A DNA stretch of 64,000 nt from Pseudomonas syringae KCTC 12500. Its GTDB lineage: Bacteria > Pseudomonadota > Gammaproteobacteria > Pseudomonadales > Pseudomonadaceae. Under the pieces are notes generated by a model that was given only the letters and a program-made list of their open reading frames with translations, was not told the DNA's origin and did not search any database. Positions 62,201 through 64,000 of this stretch are shown here, in pieces. Positions within the stretch are counted from its first letter, which is position 1. Each line of letters begins with the position of its first letter. Location: NCBI RefSeq assembly GCF_000507185.2, contig NZ_AYTM02000002.1:3941501-4005500 (forward strand), written 5' to 3'. The position numbers and the translations under genes were made by a program.

Positions 62201-62224
62201 GCCCGTCAGAGATAGATCCAGCAT
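56264..62224 (-). CDS. giant LRR protein with NEL-type E3 ubiquitin ligase domain
   Basis: A 1986-residue effector-like protein. Residues ~1-1000 resemble the dermonecrotic-toxin/DUF6543 region of Pseudomonas toxins, with hydrophobic helices around 455-535. Two LRR-containing modules follow (~1160-1450 and ~1460-1740), each beginning DFPRxLPDFF and including xLPxxIL-type repeats. The C-terminal NEL domain (~1750-1986) has the candidate catalytic Cys1791 in TCSDG, matching the CxD motif of IpaH/SspH ligases. It may ubiquitinate host proteins after secretion. There is no visible N-terminal signal and no adjacent chaperone gene, so the export route is unknown. Confidence 0.85.
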   Translation of the reverse strand: MLDLSLTGKAPEPPHLQLIKDKSPEWLLHAAPATHATLRKALRRPLRWLAGARKSSPDQLAELQRLYAEHRKYEQQVRPTLDSLSTLENFARPLLTAAIKDRFGLEVDVANTWLFHASRARVDQSFNTASRDPITQANIALRASTQSLLKAALQNFEAWETAPGAMDSSTGIKAQVFSSFDIIGQQISGTSLPIPPTGFAALCRELDLGGQYQAHIQAAFSRPSTPDETADAAASRLRQSFMQLEASSIRLQLQIASLQQLISRGLQGALLELLDGKQHVRLDNRPVSCSVLCLGDIELTGILVIGKDREMATQTERIVVYIPDDPVAPLKEYDSVEVFINALRDRMFINGYLNFFMRFIPARHRSALFEKLSERLHPKVKKGGIFERQWLEREADRNARLDLRETVLQGPLLDNLYERKRAALRDDALFHGVPNAAQDQKTFDERVQYFMDTAFNVLNIAGFVVPVLGEVMMAVTAIQLAHEVYEGVESWARDEKQQAFAYLFDVVENVALISALGAAATSAAGIPAVQAPEFVNSLKPVDLPGGMTRLWKPDLTPFAHDIVLPKGLQPDATGLYTWQGKQWLPLEGRTYSVSSAANGDGYLIEHPTRADSYRPALRHNGAGAWLHELDQPLAMEGLNLFRRLGYSSDTFSDSTARRIVNVSNTPESVMREALTDQRRPPALLEDTARRFQLDQEIEHGIEQLEANDVNAAAPLQLELLSQDRGWPGNRALVLVDAEGQKLQTFAPAYQPVAADTLDITVHADQPDALRQVLEKLSNNEIRTLLNEEFGAGQLGMSPRLITLRAQLAARARATRGWLFESRYRALNVAEADGAQTLQKAFPGLPPLVAQELASHASSAERLQLTTERRVPLPIAEEASAYLQQVRLARAYEGLYLTSVSSANSDCLALHSLEALPQWPAQVRLEVHNRYFGGRLIDSIGPTDAPVRKVLIKDGNRYETRDADDRHLHGLDDLYSSVLHALPDAERNQLGFAHPGQGQALAALIQENPLPRRHLAPLLNMQAIKPGTKSPMRLADGRLGYPLSGGARVDWHMTDESLLDKIRMLELEDAFPDDILNRLRHTGWDNRTIDARLNDLLGEQMLLRASLDAWAYESVAMPAMSQTHIDSRRRLNDAIWSHWRLNNLPEIGRTLEPLRLQQVSLSDFPRHLPDFFFSRVTALRLENIAVEPDAIDLAPAGMNLPRQLNNSAELGVFLQRFPHTRALNLVSEPSAGLAPETSVFFNLPQQVSRVLPQLTELGLINQGIFLDQAQMNHLRNMPGLRMLDLSGNRLISVLPMDLSWLHLDRLVLERVGMHRWPSWLTDMIPNNIRELSVAHNNLTELPGWILDNPPSAEHRTVIDLRGNALSRHTAIHARINEAVAGSSFSFVMDTPLAVRAAVNRQLTQGAELFAAVDQWTHASSSMAAPSEQLIESRRQIGRILINHWRTFSLGQIHSPLRLADIALTDFPRQLPDFFYRQVRYLHLSRVTGTAADLDQLLRRMTDLTSLELNGHVAPLLQLPPALLELRSLRSLSLMDQGMLVDQQHIDFFGRIATLERLELDGNRIGAINNLNSLGGTALNWLSLNNAGLVEWPTWVESMVPAQIRTLLLEGNLISELPEHILANPGSEFAHTEISLLSNPLSDDTMRRAHLSERYGRSFTFDMDLPPELSAMDWTEHHDSDSSISDYESSEDSRAATPEPVTVEPWLDDSNPLSTGRREIWEQLEAREHTRHLLDLIDSLRHSADYRNIASRAALRERVWRVLATVSEDPQLALTLNAIAEEPLRLFHHNDTCSDGILLEFNQMEVLVFIRQSLQDVVTEQRGALLYRLTVRLYRLSELDVAAREQAGNRDEAEVRLAYRTHWASTLDLPVPPEGMMYPAHAAIRPGEFETALLRVQIGERGEPFLRFAGQQDYWINYLRETHSGRFEALERNYRTELHRLTDEFEQRNISLDDPEYEGRILEFEATFKEQQTALIRELTNAEGMEHH

Positions 62225-62521
62225 TTAAGTGCCTTGTCGTGAATGAACAGGCGACAAAGCTTACGGCCGCGACTTGCCGTGCAAGTGCTAACTATCTATG
62301 TACTCTCGCTGTTTCTGAAGGCCATTGCTCAAGTAGTGGTCGCGATGGCCGACAAGACATGAAGAAGGGTGAAATAGCGGCGTTCGATAGCGGCCGTGAC
62401 TTCATTTTGTATTACCCATGTAACGTTTGACGGCTGGGCTATACTCACGCCGTTTGGACCGTCCGTCGGTCCGCTTCTTGAACACGGCCCGACGCCGTCG
62501 TTGAACTCTTGAGGGCTGACT
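62225..62521. other. divergent promoter region, NEL gene / wspA
   Basis: The 297-base gap must carry promoters for both divergent genes. A TATACT (62440-62445) 77 bases before wspA is a -10 candidate, without a convincing -35 box. No gene or strong hairpin is visible. Confidence 0.35.
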
Positions 62522-64000
62522 GTGAAGAACTGGACCTTGCGCCAACGGATTCTGGCGAGTTTCGCCGTCATCATCGCAATCATGCTACTGATGGTGGTTG
62601 TATCTTATTCACGGTTGTTGTCCATCGAGTCCAGCGAGGAAGATGTACGTCTCGATGCGTTGCCCGGTGTCTACTACAGCACCTTGGTGCGCAGTGCCTG
62701 GGGCGAGAGTTACATCCGCACGCTGGAGCTGATTGCCGAAGGGCAGGGGCGGCCGCTGACCAAGCAGGAACGAGACCAGTTTCAGGGCTTTGACGAAAAC
62801 CTGCAGGCCCAGATGGACGGCTACAAGAAGTCCATTTTCGATGATTCAGACAGAGACAGCTTCGCGCTTTTCGAAAAGCGCCGCGAAGCTTATTCGCGCA
62901 TGCTCGCCGAGGTTCACGCCAAGTACGATCGCGGCGACTACGCAGGCGCGCGTGCCGAGTTCTATGGCGATGTCAACCCGGTCTGGCTCGCCGGCCGCAA
63001 GCAGCTCAATGAGCTTATCGTGGCCAACAAACAGCTGGCTGATCAGGCCACCACCAACATTGTCAACGCCGTGCTGGCGGCCAAGATCAGCATGATCCTG
63101 TCGCTGTTGGTTGCTGTGCTGGCGGCTGCGGCCTGCGGTCTGTTACTGATGCGTTCGATCATGGCTCCAATGCAATTGATCGTGAGTATCCTGGACGTCA
63201 TGCGCAAGGGGGATTTGAGCACCCGTCTGAGCCTGTCGCGCAAGGACGAGTTCAATGCGGTCGAGACCGGTTTCAACGACATGGTCACTGAGCTCACCGC
63301 GCTGGTTGCGCAGGCGCAGCGCTCCTCGGTACAGGTCACTACCTCGGTCACCGAGATCGCTGCAACGTCACGTCAGCAGCAGGCCACCGCCACCGAAACC
63401 GCTGCAACCACCACCGAGATCGGCGCTACGTCGCGGGAAATCGCCGCCACTTCGCGGGACCTGGTGCGGACCATGACCGAAGTCACTTCGGCGGCAGACC
63501 AGGCGTCGGTTCTTGCCGGTTCCGGCCAGCAGGGCCTGGCACGCATGGAAGACACCATGCATCAGGTGATGGGCGCTGCCAATCTGGTCAACGCCAAGCT
63601 GGCGATTCTCAACGAGAAGGCCGGTAACATCAATCAGGTCGTCGTCACCATCGTCAAGGTCGCCGACCAGACCAACCTGCTGTCGCTCAATGCCGCCATC
63701 GAGGCCGAAAAGGCCGGTGAATACGGTCGCGGGTTCGCAGTGGTGGCCACCGAGGTGCGTCGCCTCGCCGATCAGACTGCCGTTGCCACGTATGACATCG
63801 AGCAGATGGTGCGGGAAATCCAGTCGGCGGTGTCTGCTGGCGTGATGGGTATGGACAAGTTTTCCGAAGAGGTGCGCCGCGGCATGTTCGAGGTCACTCA
63901 GGTCGGCGAGCAATTGTCGCAGATCATCCATCAGGTTCAGGCGTTGGCACCCCGTGTGCTGATGGTCAACGAAGGCATGCAGGCCCAGGCCACCGGCGCC
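62522..64000 (+). CDS. wspA: methyl-accepting chemotaxis protein WspA, 3' end missing
   Basis: Starts at GTG 62522 ([14 protein letters not shown], the WspA start as I recall it) and is open through base 64000 (493 codons). It has an N-terminal membrane helix, a ~150-residue periplasmic domain, a second helix (~175-205), a HAMP domain and a signalling domain with the hairpin tip [20 protein letters not shown]. WspA is the surface-contact receptor that drives WspR diguanylate cyclase in pseudomonads. The rest of the wsp operon should lie beyond the window. Confidence 0.88.
   Translation, partial: MKNWTLRQRILASFAVIIAIMLLMVVVSYSRLLSIESSEEDVRLDALPGVYYSTLVRSAWGESYIRTLELIAEGQGRPLTKQERDQFQGFDENLQAQMDGYKKSIFDDSDRDSFALFEKRREAYSRMLAEVHAKYDRGDYAGARAEFYGDVNPVWLAGRKQLNELIVANKQLADQATTNIVNAVLAAKISMILSLLVAVLAAAACGLLLMRSIMAPMQLIVSILDVMRKGDLSTRLSLSRKDEFNAVETGFNDMVTELTALVAQAQRSSVQVTTSVTEIAATSRQQQATATETAATTTEIGATSREIAATSRDLVRTMTEVTSAADQASVLAGSGQQGLARMEDTMHQVMGAANLVNAKLAILNEKAGNINQVVVTIVKVADQTNLLSLNAAIEAEKAGEYGRGFAVVATEVRRLADQTAVATYDIEQMVREIQSAVSAGVMGMDKFSEEVRRGMFEVTQVGEQLSQIIHQVQALAPRVLMVNEGMQAQATGA

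Overview
The window is chromosomal DNA of a fluorescent pseudomonad, most probably of the Pseudomonas syringae group. Evidence: Pseudomonas-type gene order (guaB-guaA ... tadA-mltF-purL; ffh-rpsP-rimM-trmD-rplS-xerD-dsbC-hom-thrC; yaeQ-recJ; wspA), FhpR/NorR-fhp pairing, Pseudomonas REP palindromes with a GTAG head, a RocS/RocR/RocA-like signalling set and a giant NEL-type effector-like protein. Most genes are GC-rich core genes; a few AT-rich or repetitive insertions interrupt them.

Layout. 1-2898: guaB (5' end cut off) and guaA. 2884-5107: an AT-rich insertion between two copies of the guaA 3' end, carrying an orphan Hcp gene, an RNase A-like toxin gene and a probable immunity gene; the displaced guaA terminator follows at 5156. 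5213-8118: NorR/FhpR regulator and a divergent flavohaemoglobin gene with NorR-type sites and a consensus sigma-54 promoter. 8207-10882: MFS transporter, nitronate monooxygenase and tautomerase in one operon. 11221-13878: a lipoprotein and a TPR protein. 14055-21860: multicopper oxidase, tadA, mltF, purL and a YqfO-like gene. 22022-24758: L,D-transpeptidase, two Nudix genes, gamma carbonic anhydrase and a DUF1289 gene. 24772-26832: a tandem array of about 109-bp paired REP units, interrupted by an IS110-group element whose 5' non-coding region folds as a bridge RNA with guides matching the REP site it sits in. 26904-32276: VUT-family transporter, purT, MHS-type transporter, CNNM/CorC protein and CcsA-like protein. 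32489-41772: ffh, the ribosomal/tRNA-modification operon, xerD, an unusual reading frame open into dsbC, hom and thrC. 41893-48135: a BvgS-like kinase, an EAL response regulator and a convergent LuxR-type regulator (Roc-like), then a DUF3509 gene. 48307-56205: TIGR02285 binding protein, yaeQ, recJ, an old yellow enzyme, a hybrid histidine kinase and a DUF533/TerB protein. 56264-62224: a 1986-residue LRR/NEL protein. 62522-64000: a WspA-like chemoreceptor cut by the window end.

Themes. De novo purine synthesis is spread over four genes (guaB, guaA, purL, purT). Nitric oxide and probably nitro-compound detoxification form one block. RocR-like and WspA-like genes point to cyclic-di-GMP control. 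The accessory content (Hcp/RNase toxin island, IS110 in REP array, unknown frame before dsbC, NEL protein) is where most unexplained structure lies. All functional names come from reading motifs and overall protein resemblance; no database search was run.
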